A DNA stretch of 42,698 bases from Microvirga arsenatis (GCF_009910705.1 NZ_JAAAXJ010000022.1:1-42698); one strand, 5' to 3'. Numbered from the stretch's first letter, positions 28,395 to 37,497 are shown. Program-made: numbers and translations. Notes: generated from the letters alone by a model not told the origin.

Positions 28395-28412
28395 TAGAAT
28401 AGATCCATTCTA
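28395..28412. promoter_or_regulatory. Inverted repeat upstream of the siderophore receptor
   Basis: TAGAAT and ATTCTA are perfect 6-bp arms around a 6-nt spacer in an AT-rich promoter region, about 85 bp before the receptor gene. Another pair, GAATG and CATTC, overlaps it (28386-28410). It recalls alphaproteobacterial iron-control sites (Fur, Irr or RirA type) but matches none cleanly. Confidence 0.35.
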
Positions 28413-28495
28413 GACTGCCAGTTTTTGATTAAAATAAGTAAAAACTATAGTATTTGACTCGCCTATATTGGTCTTGCTACGGCGGAACCATCGTC

Positions 28496-30598
28496 ATGTT
28501 GATGAAAGTTCCAGCCGTGCATCTCCGTCTTGCGTTACTTGCATCCTCCGCTCTCATTCTTGTCCCGGGCGCAGCACTCGCCCAGGTGAACGAGGCGCGC
28601 ACCATCCAACTGGATGAGGTCACCGTCGAAGGCCAGGGGGCAGGGCAGGAGGGAGCCATCACGGCCAACGGCTATGTGGCCACGGCAACGCGAAGCGCGA
28701 CGAAGACGGATACGCCGGTTCTCGAAACGCCTCAGTCCGTGTCCGTCGTCACGCAGCAGCAGCTCGAGGATCGCAAGCCGCAATCCCTGCTCGACGCGGT
28801 GTCTTACACCCCCGGCGCGCGGGTCGGCAGCTATGGCTTCGATCCTCGCTACGACGCGTTCTCGATCCGGGGCATCGATGTCACCTATACCGGCGTGTTC
28901 CGGGACGGCTTGCGTCAGGTGAACAGCCCGAACGGCCTGTTCCGCCTTGAGCCCTACGGGCTTGAGGGCATATCGATCCTGAGGGGACCGGCCGCCTCGA
29001 TCTATGGCGCGAGCAGCACCGGCGGCATCGTCGACCTGATCTCCAAGCGTCCGACGTTCCTCCCGTTCCGGGAGGTGGAAGTGCAGACGGGCTCCTATGG
29101 ACGCCTGCAGGGCGCCTTCGATCTCTCGGGACCGGTTACGTCCGACAACACGCTGTTCTACCGGCTGACCGGCCTCGTCCGCGATGCGGGAACGGAGATC
29201 GATGCGGTGCGGGACGACCGCGCCTACATCGCTCCCGCTCTGACCTGGAAGCCGACGGATTCGACGACCCTCACGCTCCTCGGCGAGTACATGGATGCCA
29301 CCACTGGCGGCACCGCGGCGTACATCAACAACTATGCCACTGATGCCGCAGGCAACCCCACCAGCCTCTCGGTCGGCGCAACCCGGGTCTTCGCCGGCGA
29401 TCCCCGCTACAACGACTTCCGGCAGCAGCAGGGCCGGATTGGCTACGAGTTCGAGCACCGCTTCAACGACATGTTCACCCTGCGCCAGCGCACGCGCTTC
29501 TCGGCGCTCGGCACCAATCAGGAATACGTCTACGGAGGATCGGGCCTTACGCGCGAGAACAACTGGGGCATCGTCAGCGACACCCATCTGGAAACCCGCC
29601 TGAGGACCGGCGACGTCGATCACACGATCCTGTCCGGCCTCGACGTCAGCCGCTTGAGCTATGTATCCAAGCAGGGCTTCGGCGTCATTCCGATCGGAAC
29701 CGATCCGGTGCTCAATTATCGAGAGGAGCAGACGCAGACCCTGACCGGGATCTACATTCAGGATCAGGTGAAGTGGCAGAACTGGCGCCTGACCCTCGGC
29801 GGTCGCCATGACTGGCTGACCAGCGAGTACAACACAGCAGGCTTCGAATACGACCGCGACGACACCAAGTTCACGGGCCGCGCCGCCCTCGGCTACGTGA
29901 CGGATTTCGGATTGGCGCCATACGTGAGCTACGGCACGTCCTTCACGCCGAACCCCGGCACGATCCTGGGCGGCGGCGTGGCGGAGCCCACCACGGGCGA
30001 GCAGGTCGAGGTTGGCGTCAAATACGACCTGCCCGGCATGAATGCATCCCTGCGTGCGGCCGTCTTCGATCTCCGGCAGGACAATGCGGTGGTCTATCAG
30101 GTCGTGGATGCCACGAACCGTCAGGTTCAGCTCGATCTGCGCTCGCAGGGATTCGAGCTCGAGGGCGTCGCCTCCCTGGCGGAGGGACTCAGTGTCCAGG
30201 CCTCCTATACCTACACGGATGCCCGCATCCTCAAGCTGACTCCTGAAACGGAAGGAAAGCGCCTCACGAGCGTGCCCTACCACATGGCATCGCTGTGGCT
30301 CGACTACACGGTCCAGGAGGGGCCGGCCCGCGGCCTGGGTATCGCCGGCGGCGTTCGCTATGTAGGGTCCAGCTTCGGCGACAATCTCAATCGGCCGATC
30401 ATCGAGAACGAGCCCCGCACCTATCTCGACGCGGCGCTGCGCTATTACCTGGAGAACATCGACCCGAGCCTGAAGGGGCTGCGTCTGCAGGTGAACGCTT
30501 CCAACCTGCTCGACGAGGACGGCCAGGTCTGCACGTCCAACTACTGCTACTTCGACGAGGGCCGCAAGGTCGTCGCGAGCCTGCGTTACCGCTGGTGA
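28496..30598 (+). CDS. TonB-dependent siderophore receptor
   Basis: A 700-aa outer-membrane receptor. A signal peptide ends near ALAQ, then a TonB box-like DEVTVEG, a plug domain (TPQSVSVVTQQQLED, then IRGIDVTY and LRGPAASIYGASSTGGIVD) and a 22-strand barrel ending with the terminal aromatic residue RYRW. The plug wording is that of the ferric-siderophore (hydroxamate/ferrichrome-like) class. Starts could be ATG 28496 or ATG 28502; GGCGGA is 9 nt before the first. It is followed after 8 nt by an MFS permease and then fhuF. It probably responds to iron limitation. The exact siderophore is unknown. Confidence 0.93.
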   Translation: MLMKVPAVHLRLALLASSALILVPGAALAQVNEARTIQLDEVTVEGQGAGQEGAITANGYVATATRSATKTDTPVLETPQSVSVVTQQQLEDRKPQSLLDAVSYTPGARVGSYGFDPRYDAFSIRGIDVTYTGVFRDGLRQVNSPNGLFRLEPYGLEGISILRGPAASIYGASSTGGIVDLISKRPTFLPFREVEVQTGSYGRLQGAFDLSGPVTSDNTLFYRLTGLVRDAGTEIDAVRDDRAYIAPALTWKPTDSTTLTLLGEYMDATTGGTAAYINNYATDAAGNPTSLSVGATRVFAGDPRYNDFRQQQGRIGYEFEHRFNDMFTLRQRTRFSALGTNQEYVYGGSGLTRENNWGIVSDTHLETRLRTGDVDHTILSGLDVSRLSYVSKQGFGVIPIGTDPVLNYREEQTQTLTGIYIQDQVKWQNWRLTLGGRHDWLTSEYNTAGFEYDRDDTKFTGRAALGYVTDFGLAPYVSYGTSFTPNPGTILGGGVAEPTTGEQVEVGVKYDLPGMNASLRAAVFDLRQDNAVVYQVVDATNRQVQLDLRSQGFELEGVASLAEGLSVQASYTYTDARILKLTPETEGKRLTSVPYHMASLWLDYTVQEGPARGLGIAGGVRYVGSSFGDNLNRPIIENEPRTYLDAALRYYLENIDPSLKGLRLQVNASNLLDEDGQVCTSNYCYFDEGRKVVASLRYRW

Positions 30599-30606
30599 GC
30601 CCGGGG

Positions 30607-31869
30607 ATGGCTGTGCGAGGGTTGGATTCGCCCGTTGCCATGGTTCTGGCCATCGGCGGGCTTTACGTCGGCCAGAGCGTCATCAGCGGCGTGACCTTCG
30701 GCGCGCTCCCGAGCGTGATGCGGGACCAGGGCCTCTCCCTGGACATGATCGGCCTCACCTATCTTGCGGTGCTGCCCTGGGTCCTGAAATTCCTCTGGGC
30801 CCCGGCGGTCGAGCGCTACAGGCTGCCAAGAGCGGGCGAGAGCCGTTCTCGCTCGATCGTGCTCGTCGGTGGTCTGGTATGCGCTGCCGGGCTCCTGCTC
30901 GGCGGCCTCGTGGGGGCGGGCAATCTGGCGGCGATCGTGGCGGTCATCCTGGTGGTGGCGCTTGCCGCCTCCACGGTCGACATCGCCTGCGACGGGCAGG
31001 CGGTGGAAAGCCTCTCCGTCAAGCACCACGGCTGGGGCAACGCCGCCCAAGTGGGAGGAGCCTATCTCGGCTCCGCCATCGGGGCCGGCCTGTTCCTGGT
31101 GCTCGTCGCCCATCTTGGCTGGACGCATGCCATGACTCTGATGGCTGCGCTCCTCGTGCTCCTGGGTCTGCCGTTCGTTCTGTCGCCCGCACCGCCTGCA
31201 CCGGCCCACCGCCCGCACAGGCCTTCCCTGCGCTCGGCCCTTGCACGCCCGGAACTGCGCAGGGGGCTCGCCCTGTCTGCGCTGTATGCCGCCACGCAGA
31301 AGTGGGGGATGACCATGCTCGGGCCGTTCCTGGTCGACGCGGGTCTCGACCTCGCCTCGCTCGGCATCGTCAACGGGGCAGGAGGGATGGCCGTCGGCTT
31401 TGCATGCGCGCTCCTTGGCGGCGCGTGCGTTCGTCGATGGGGTTCGCGTCCTGTCATGATCCTGGCGCTGGCGGCGCAGGCCCTGGCGCTTGCAGCCCTT
31501 GCGGCCTCTGACTGGACAAAGGGGACGCCGCAGGAGTTCCTGGTCGCTCTGGCCCTGGTCAGCTCGTCCGGGATCATGGCCCTGGGTTTTGTTGCCCTCT
31601 ATGCGCAGTTCATGGCGCTCTCCGATCCGCGCCAAGCCGGCATCGACTTTACCCTGCTGCAATCCATGGATGCTCTCGTCAGCATGATGGGCGGGCTTGG
31701 GGCCGGCTGGATCTCCCAGCATTACGGCTACGGGGCATGCTTCGGTCTGTCCGCAGCTCTCGCGTTCATGGCCATTCCGATCACCGCGCGGCTGAGCTCT
31801 CGCCCGAAACCGCTCTCGAGCCATGAGGAGCAGGGGGCCATGAGCGAGCTTGCGCCGATAAAGTCATGA
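30607..31869 (+). CDS. RhtX/FptX-type siderophore MFS permease
   Basis: A 420-aa inner-membrane protein with about 12 helices. The N-terminal GLYVGQSVISGVTFGALPSVMRDQGLS and PWVLKFLWAPAVERY pattern is that of AmpG-like MFS proteins such as RhtX (rhizobactin uptake) and FptX (pyochelin uptake). These single-polypeptide permeases carry ferric siderophores into the cytoplasm without an ABC transporter. It is 8 nt after the receptor gene and overlaps fhuF by 4 nt, which strongly supports the siderophore role. Confidence 0.88.
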   Translation: MAVRGLDSPVAMVLAIGGLYVGQSVISGVTFGALPSVMRDQGLSLDMIGLTYLAVLPWVLKFLWAPAVERYRLPRAGESRSRSIVLVGGLVCAAGLLLGGLVGAGNLAAIVAVILVVALAASTVDIACDGQAVESLSVKHHGWGNAAQVGGAYLGSAIGAGLFLVLVAHLGWTHAMTLMAALLVLLGLPFVLSPAPPAPAHRPHRPSLRSALARPELRRGLALSALYAATQKWGMTMLGPFLVDAGLDLASLGIVNGAGGMAVGFACALLGGACVRRWGSRPVMILALAAQALALAALAASDWTKGTPQEFLVALALVSSSGIMALGFVALYAQFMALSDPRQAGIDFTLLQSMDALVSMMGGLGAGWISQHYGYGACFGLSAALAFMAIPITARLSSRPKPLSSHEEQGAMSELAPIKS

Positions 31870-32600
31870 TCCCTTCCCTTGAACCCTGCTTCACGGGTGT
31901 TTTCACCCACTATAAGGATGCTCTTGCCCTTCCCGGCGAACATCCGTCGTCCGTACGAGGGCGGGAACTGCTCGACGCAAGCGTGCTGGACAGCCTCCTG
32001 TCCCGTTTCTCCGCGGTTCATCCGGGAGGCGACCGGCGCGCCCTGGTGTCCATGTGGGCGCAGTGGCACTTCGGCGCCCTCATCATCCCCACGACCCTTG
32101 CGGCCCTGGTGCTCGACCGCAACCTGCCTGTTGACCTGGACCGGATCTGCATCGCTGTGCACGAAGAAGGTCGAACCGCTGCGGTCATCCTGCCTGACGA
32201 GGGTGTTCCGCGGAAGGGAGACGATGCTGAACGGTTTGCATCCCTGTTCAGGGGGCACATCGAGCCGCTGATCCGCACTCTTGCGGCGCGGTTCAAGGTC
32301 TCGCCGCGCCTGTTGTGGAACAACGCGGCTGACGTCTTCGAATGGACCCTTCAGCAGGCGGCGGGGGCCGGAATGGCCAAGCCCGATGTTCTCGAAGAGG
32401 GGCGTTCGCTCCTCAACGACAGGCTCTGGGCCGGGGGCGCCCCGAACCCCATGTTCGGCCTGGTCCGCTACGTCCGTCAGGAAGAACAGGAAACCCGCCG
32501 CCGGAAGGTCTGCTGCCTGCGTTACCACCTGCCGGGCATCGCCTGCTGCGGCAGCATATGCCCTCTGCCGCCGCCGAGCCTGACTCCCGAGACCACATGA
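31866..32600 (+). CDS. fhuF: FhuF-like ferric-siderophore reductase
   Basis: A 244-aa cytoplasmic protein with the FhuF C-terminal 2Fe-2S region: Cys216-Cys217, then LRYHLPGIA, then Cys227-Cys228 and Cys232. The E. coli enzyme, as I recall it, has CC-x10-C-x2-C; here the last gap is three residues and an extra Cys precedes it. FhuF reduces ferric iron in imported hydroxamate siderophores to release it. The ATG overlaps the permease stop (ATGA), forming a receptor-permease-reductase operon. Confidence 0.87.
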   Translation: MIPSLEPCFTGVFTHYKDALALPGEHPSSVRGRELLDASVLDSLLSRFSAVHPGGDRRALVSMWAQWHFGALIIPTTLAALVLDRNLPVDLDRICIAVHEEGRTAAVILPDEGVPRKGDDAERFASLFRGHIEPLIRTLAARFKVSPRLLWNNAADVFEWTLQQAAGAGMAKPDVLEEGRSLLNDRLWAGGAPNPMFGLVRYVRQEEQETRRRKVCCLRYHLPGIACCGSICPLPPPSLTPETT

Positions 32601-32762
32601 ACAGAACTCGCCCGCCCAGAATGTTTCGGAGTCGCGGTTACAGCCGATGATGTATTTTCAGACTAACAAGAACCGCAGCCCCGAGCTTTCGGTATACGCA
32701 CTGACGCCCGCGACGACCTCCGAGAGAGAATCCGCAAGCTCCCGCCTCTGCAAGGGTGCGGA

Positions 32763-32852
32763 TGGCGGAGGGGGTGGGATTCGAACCCACGGTGGGCTTG
32801 CACCCACGGCGGTTTTCAAGACCGCTGCCTTAAACCACTCGGCCACCCCTCC
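32763..32852 (-). tRNA. tRNA-Ser (anticodon UGA)
   Basis: On the - strand a full class II tRNA folds. The acceptor GGAGGGG pairs with CCCCTCC, then the discriminator G and an encoded CCA. The D arm is GCCGAGTGGTTTAAGGC, the anticodon stem GCGGT/ACCGC with loop CTTGAAA (anticodon TGA at 32816-32818), the long variable arm is GTGGG..CCCAC, and the T arm is GTGGG-TTCGAAT-CCCAC. The long variable arm and anticodon identify serine. Confidence 0.97.
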
Positions 32853-33362
32853 GACGGGTCCTGCCGGAAGATCCTGTCTAAGGCCGTCACCCTTCAGGCG
32901 TCAACTCGGAGGCTTCGGCCACAAAAGCTTGGCCTGCCTCAAACTCATGGATTTTAGGGTGAGCCAGAGCTTGTTAACCACCTCCTCAGGAAAGCACGGC
33001 GTAATGCGGGTGTCGCAAGGCGGATCCGTCGATCTGCATTCCGCCTTGGTGTAAGTCATTGACGGCCCTGCAATATCGGTTTTGACGGGAAGCTGTCTGA
33101 GCTTTGCCACCGGGAGAAATGGGTTCGCACGAAGACAAAAGTCTAGCTCAGTTTCTCTCGCGTCATAGTTTAGAGTTTTTGCTTATCTAATTGATTCAAA
33201 AATAAATTTATTCGCTTGTTACAATGTAAAATTGGGTATACCTTTGCCATTGACAAGCGCGACCGTTTAACTTTCCTTTAACAACCAGAAAAGCACTGTG
33301 CCTGATGGCCGGCGCTCCCGGCTCAGGGTTGCGCACCGTGCGAACGAGAGGATGCGGGACGA
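32853..33362. other. AT-rich intergenic region before rlpA
   Basis: About 510 bp without a convincing gene. The part from 33130 to 33290 is much richer in A and T than the rest of the window. It includes the dyad TTACA-A-TGTAA (33219-33229) and a TTGACA hexamer (33250-33255) with only weak -10 candidates. It probably holds the rlpA promoter and a long leader. A 52-codon - strand frame (32901-33059) is possible but poorly supported. Confidence 0.5.
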
Positions 33363-34379
33363 ATGCTTTGTGATCGCGCTGATGCGAAAACCGGGCTGAA
33401 GGCGGGGGGGCGTCTTTCCTCCACGCAACGGACTCTGCTCCGCGTCGCAGGTGTGACGGCCATTGCCCTTACGGCGGCGAACTGCTCCTCGAACGTGAGA
33501 GGCGGGATCGATCCGAAGTACGGGGTGGCTCCGAGCCCGAAGGTGGTGGCCGACGGCCAGCCGGTGCCCAAGGGTGGTGGCCGGCAGATGGTCGGCAAGC
33601 CCTATACGGTGGCCGGCCGAACCTACGTTCCGAATGAAACGCCGCGCCCGGTCGAGGGGCTCGCCTCCTGGTATGGGCCGAGCTTCCATGGCCGCCTGAC
33701 GGCGAATGGCGAAGTGTTCGACCGCGATTCGATCGCCGCCGCCCATACCACGATGCCGCTCCCGAGCTATGCGCGCGTCACGAACCTGCAGAACGGCCAT
33801 TCCATGATCGTTCGCGTGAACGACCGCGGACCTTTCCACGGCAACCGGGTGATCGACGTGTCGGAGCGCGCCGCCGCCGCCCTCGGCTTCCGCCAGGCGG
33901 GCACGGCCCGCGTGCGGGTCGAGTATGTCGGGCGTGCCTCCACCAACGGCAGCGACGACCGGATTCTCCTGGCGAGCCTGCGCACCGACGGCCAGCCTGC
34001 GACCCTGACGAACACCGGACCGACCATGATCGCCCAGGCGGGTCCGCAGCCGAACGCGCCGCGTCAGGCCATCGCCCTGCGCACCTACGAACCCGATACC
34101 GCGGTCTATGCCTCCAGGCCTGCAACAGCCCAGCCTTCGGCAGGGTCAGGGGCGGTGGCCGGCACCGTTCCGCTCCCGCCCGAGCGGCCCTTCGACCTCG
34201 GCACCATTCCCGGGGCTGCCAGCCCCGTGGCCCGGCTCAGCTCGGCGGCTCCCAATACGGGTGCGGCCTCCCGCCCGGTGCTCGCCGGCCTTTACGAAGC
34301 CCCGGCCTCGGCGCAGGGCGGCTTCCAGAAGACCGGCTCCGCCGTCCCGGCCGCCTCGTCGAAGTTCGTGCTCCGCTAG
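33363..34379 (+). CDS. rlpA: RlpA-like septal lytic transglycosylase
   Basis: A 338-aa exported protein with a double-psi beta-barrel (RlpA) domain at about residues 98-190, including GLASWYGPSFHGRLTANGE and the catalytic-region VNDRGPFHGNRVIDVS. RlpA cleaves denuded septal peptidoglycan glycan strands. The N-terminus has a hydrophobic signal (about 24-40) ending TAANC; Cys41 would be the lipidated residue, but Asn at the -1 position is not a standard lipobox. The C-terminal 145 residues are rich in Ala and Pro, with no recognisable SPOR domain. It is followed by a D,D-carboxypeptidase gene. Confidence 0.88.
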   Translation: MLCDRADAKTGLKAGGRLSSTQRTLLRVAGVTAIALTAANCSSNVRGGIDPKYGVAPSPKVVADGQPVPKGGGRQMVGKPYTVAGRTYVPNETPRPVEGLASWYGPSFHGRLTANGEVFDRDSIAAAHTTMPLPSYARVTNLQNGHSMIVRVNDRGPFHGNRVIDVSERAAAALGFRQAGTARVRVEYVGRASTNGSDDRILLASLRTDGQPATLTNTGPTMIAQAGPQPNAPRQAIALRTYEPDTAVYASRPATAQPSAGSGAVAGTVPLPPERPFDLGTIPGAASPVARLSSAAPNTGAASRPVLAGLYEAPASAQGGFQKTGSAVPAASSKFVLR

Positions 34380-34501
34380 AGCACGGGCCCTCCTGCAGCT
34401 GCTGCAACATTACGCACAGCCGAGCGTGGCTGCACGTTGATTTGCGGTTGACGCGCCACAGATTCGGGGTCTCCTAAGGGAAGAGCCTGGAGTTGCTGAT
34501 A

Positions 34502-35713
34502 ATGCGTCGTTTCAAGGTCGCCCGGATCCTGGCGGCACTCGGTCTTGTGTGGGGTGGGATTCTGCTGGCCTCCGGTCTGCCGCAGGAGGCGAGGGCCCAG
34601 GGCTTCCAGACCTTGGCCCCGACAGCCATCCTGATCGACGCCGGCAGCCATGCCGTCCTGTTCGAGAAGAATGCCGACGAGCCGACGGCGCCGGCCAGCA
34701 TGGCGAAGGTCATGACGGCCGAGGTTGTCTTCAACGAAATCAAGAACGGCCGCCTGAGCTTCGACAGCGAGTTCACGATCTCGGAGAATGCATGGCGCAA
34801 GGGCGGCGGAGGCTCCGGCGGGTCGTCCATGTTCGCGAAGGTGAACACCTCCATTCGGCTGGAGGATCTGCTGCGCGGGCTCATCGTGCAATCCGGCAAC
34901 GATGCCGCCATCGCCATCGCCGAGGGCGTGGCCGGAACCGAGGAAAGCTTTGCCCGCCTCATGAACGAGCGCGCCAAGCAGATCGGCCTAACGAAATCCA
35001 CCTTCCGGAACGCCACCGGCTATGGGCACCCCGAGCAGAAGGCTACGGTCCGGGACCTCGCAAAGCTCGCCATACACATCATCGAAACCTATCCGGATCT
35101 CTACAAGCTGTTCGGCGAGCGCGAGTTCACCTGGAACAAGATCCGGCAGCAGAACCGCAACCCCCTGCTGTTCATGGACATCGGGGCCGACGGCCTGAAG
35201 ACCGGAAACATCGACGAGGCCGGCTATGGCCTCATCGGCTCCGCCGTCCAGAACGACCAGCGGCTCGTGGTGGTGGTCAACGGTCTCAAGACCGCCAAGG
35301 ATCGCGCGGCGGAATCGCGGAAGCTCCTCGACTGGGGCTTCAGGGCCTTCGAGAGCCAGCAGCTCTTCGCCGAGGGGCAGGTGGTCGGCGAAGCCCAGGT
35401 CTTCGGCGGCACCCGCCGTTCGCTCCCGCTTGTGTCCAAGAAGCCCGTTCGTGTACTCGTACCCCGCGGGGAGGGCGAGCGCGTCACGGCGCGCATCGTC
35501 TATACCGGCCCGCTCAAGGCTCCGATCCAGAAGGGGGCCGAGGTGGCCCGGCTCCAGGTCAACCGTGGTGACATGCAGGCTCTCGAAATGCCGCTTTATG
35601 CCAGTGAGGACGTCCAGCAGGGTACATTGAGCCAGCGGGCGCTGGATGGGCTGTTGGAGTTCAGCACGGGCTGGGTTCGCCGGGCCTTCGCGAGTCTCTT
35701 CGAAAGAATTTGA
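34502..35713 (+). CDS. D-alanyl-D-alanine carboxypeptidase (DacA/DacC type)
   Basis: A 403-aa penicillin-binding protein (peptidase S11) that trims the terminal D-Ala of peptidoglycan pentapeptides. A signal peptide ends near residue 32. The active-site motifs are Ser66-Met-Ala-Lys69, Ser131-Gly-Asn133 and Lys233-Thr-Gly. A PBP5-like C-terminal beta domain follows (about 285-375), and an amphipathic tail (GWVRRAFASLFERI) may anchor it to the membrane. ATG 34502 is preceded by GGAG at 9 nt. The stop shares one base with the tmk ATG. Confidence 0.94.
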   Translation: MRRFKVARILAALGLVWGGILLASGLPQEARAQGFQTLAPTAILIDAGSHAVLFEKNADEPTAPASMAKVMTAEVVFNEIKNGRLSFDSEFTISENAWRKGGGGSGGSSMFAKVNTSIRLEDLLRGLIVQSGNDAAIAIAEGVAGTEESFARLMNERAKQIGLTKSTFRNATGYGHPEQKATVRDLAKLAIHIIETYPDLYKLFGEREFTWNKIRQQNRNPLLFMDIGADGLKTGNIDEAGYGLIGSAVQNDQRLVVVVNGLKTAKDRAAESRKLLDWGFRAFESQQLFAEGQVVGEAQVFGGTRRSLPLVSKKPVRVLVPRGEGERVTARIVYTGPLKAPIQKGAEVARLQVNRGDMQALEMPLYASEDVQQGTLSQRALDGLLEFSTGWVRRAFASLFERI

Positions 35714-36387
35714 TGGCAGGCTGCTTCATCACGTTCGAAGGCGGGGAGGGCGCAGGCAAGTCGACCCAGATCGGCAGGCTCAAGAACCGGCTGCAGCAGC
35801 TCGATCACTCGACCCTCGTGACCCGCGAGCCGGGCGGATCCCCGCGGGCCGAGGAGATCCGGGCCTTTCTCCTGGGCGGTCACGCCAAGCATCTCGGGCC
35901 CTTCGCGGAGGCCCTCCTGTTTGCGGCCGCTCGCATCGACCACCTGGACAAGACCATCGTTCCGGCTCTGAAGAATGGCGTTCACGTGCTCTGCGACCGC
36001 TTTGCGGATTCGACCAGGGCCTATCAGGGTTCTGTGGGGAACATCGACAAGACCCTCATCGATCAGCTCGAGCGCGTGACGCTCCGGGGCGTGAAGCCCG
36101 ATCTCACCTTCATTCTCGACTTGCCTGCCGAAGTGGGGCTGGCCCGGGCCAGGGCGCGCCAGGCCGGGAAAGGTGAGGGCGCGGATCGTTTCGAGGATGA
36201 GGACGTGTCGTTCCACCAGTCGCTCCGTCAGGCATACCTGTCCATCGCCCGGGCGGATCCCGGGCGATGCGTGGTGGTGAATGCGGATCAGGCGCCCGAC
36301 GAAGTCGAGGCGGCAATCTGGGCTGCCTTGCGCGAGCGCCTTCCCCGGATCACCCAAAGCGCCGTGAGGCCCCTCGATGTCGCGTGA
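35713..36387 (+). CDS. tmk: Thymidylate kinase
   Basis: A 224-aa enzyme that phosphorylates dTMP to dTDP. The P-loop GGEGAGKST is at residues 10-18, the nucleotide-binding TREPGGSP follows, and CDRFADSTRAYQG is the DRY-like motif. A LID region (ADRFEDEDVSFHQ) lies near residue 158. It overlaps the carboxypeptidase stop by one base and holB by 11 nt. The order dac-tmk-holB-metG is common in rhizobia. Confidence 0.96.
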   Translation: MAGCFITFEGGEGAGKSTQIGRLKNRLQQLDHSTLVTREPGGSPRAEEIRAFLLGGHAKHLGPFAEALLFAAARIDHLDKTIVPALKNGVHVLCDRFADSTRAYQGSVGNIDKTLIDQLERVTLRGVKPDLTFILDLPAEVGLARARARQAGKGEGADRFEDEDVSFHQSLRQAYLSIARADPGRCVVVNADQAPDEVEAAIWAALRERLPRITQSAVRPLDVA

Positions 36388-37441
36388 GCCCCAGGGGCTG
36401 CCCGAGCCCGATCAGCTCGAGGGGACGCCTCATCCCCGGGAGCAGTTTGCGTTCTTCGGCCACGAGGAAGGTGAGGGAGCCTTCCTGGAAGGGCTCCGCA
36501 GCGGCCGCCTCCATCATGCCTGGCTGATCGGAGGCGCCCAGGGCATCGGCAAGGCGACCTTGGCTTATCGCGTCGCGCGAGCGGTGCTCGATCCGCGGCG
36601 CAGCGCCGACAGGTCCGTCGCCAGCCTCGATGTGCCGCCAGACTCGCAGGTGGCGCGGCAGGTCGCGGCCCTGTCCCACCCCAACCTGTCCGTTCTGAGG
36701 AGGGCGCCGGCAACGGACAAGAAGGCAGCCTCCACGACCATTCCGGTCGAAGCCGTCCGGAGGGCGCTCTCCATGTTCGGGTCGACGGCGGCGGATGGCG
36801 GCTATCGCGTCTGCATCGTCGACAGCGCCGAGGATCTGACGGTGTCGAGCGCCAATGCCTTGCTCAAGGTGATCGAGGAGCCTCCTCCGCGCTCGCTGTT
36901 CCTCATCGTCAGCCATGCGCCTCAGAGGGTGCTTCCGACCATCCGTTCGCGTTGCCGGCGCCTGCTGCTGCGGCCGCTTGGGGAGCGGGACATCAAACGG
37001 GCCATTGCCTTCCTCGGAGCGCCCTGGTCCGACATCCCAGGCGACGTGGTCGATCAGGCTCTGCGCTATGGCGAGGGCTCGGTGCGCCGCACCCTCGAGC
37101 TGCTGGACGAGGAAAAAGTAGCCTTCATCGAGCAGGTCACGAAGCTCCTGAACACCTTGCCCGGAACCGACACGAAGCAGGTCCTGGCCCTCGCCGAGGC
37201 CCTTTCGAGACGGGATGCGGAGGACAGCTACGAACTGGCCCTGGACACCGTGCAGCGCTGGGTTTCCCAGCGGCTCCACGAGCGGGCAGGCCTCGGCGCC
37301 TCGCGCCTTGCACCTTTGGTGGAGGTGTGTGAGAAGATCGGCCGCGCGGCGCAGGAGATCGACGTGTTCAATCTCGACCGCCGGCCCTTCATCCTGACGA
37401 TGTTCGACGACCTTGCCGACGCGGTGCGGCGAGCGGCCTGA
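36377..37441 (+). CDS. holB: DNA polymerase III delta' subunit
   Basis: A 354-aa clamp-loader subunit. The AAA+ domain has Walker A-like GGAQGIGKATLAYRV (about residues 52-66), the SANALLKVIEEPP motif (about residue 160) and the sensor region IRSRCRRL. It lacks the zinc-binding Cys set of the E. coli protein, as is usual in alphaproteobacteria. The N-terminal extension rich in Pro and Glu is normal for this group. Its ATG overlaps the tmk end by 11 nt. Confidence 0.93.
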   Translation: MSREPQGLPEPDQLEGTPHPREQFAFFGHEEGEGAFLEGLRSGRLHHAWLIGGAQGIGKATLAYRVARAVLDPRRSADRSVASLDVPPDSQVARQVAALSHPNLSVLRRAPATDKKAASTTIPVEAVRRALSMFGSTAADGGYRVCIVDSAEDLTVSSANALLKVIEEPPPRSLFLIVSHAPQRVLPTIRSRCRRLLLRPLGERDIKRAIAFLGAPWSDIPGDVVDQALRYGEGSVRRTLELLDEEKVAFIEQVTKLLNTLPGTDTKQVLALAEALSRRDAEDSYELALDTVQRWVSQRLHERAGLGASRLAPLVEVCEKIGRAAQEIDVFNLDRRPFILTMFDDLADAVRRAA

Positions 37442-37497
37442 AGTCTCCGCACTCTACAGGATTCAGGGCTTAAGATTTCAGGTTTTAGGAACCCGAC

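Noticed and set aside
32901..33059. Possible 52-aa - strand peptide (three Cys)
   Set aside because: Only a weak AGGG before the ATG and no recognisable family; kept as an outside possibility, not annotated.
33191..33204. TTGATTCAAAAATA, a possible FixK site before rlpA
   Set aside because: Only the left half matches; the right half ATCAA is missing.
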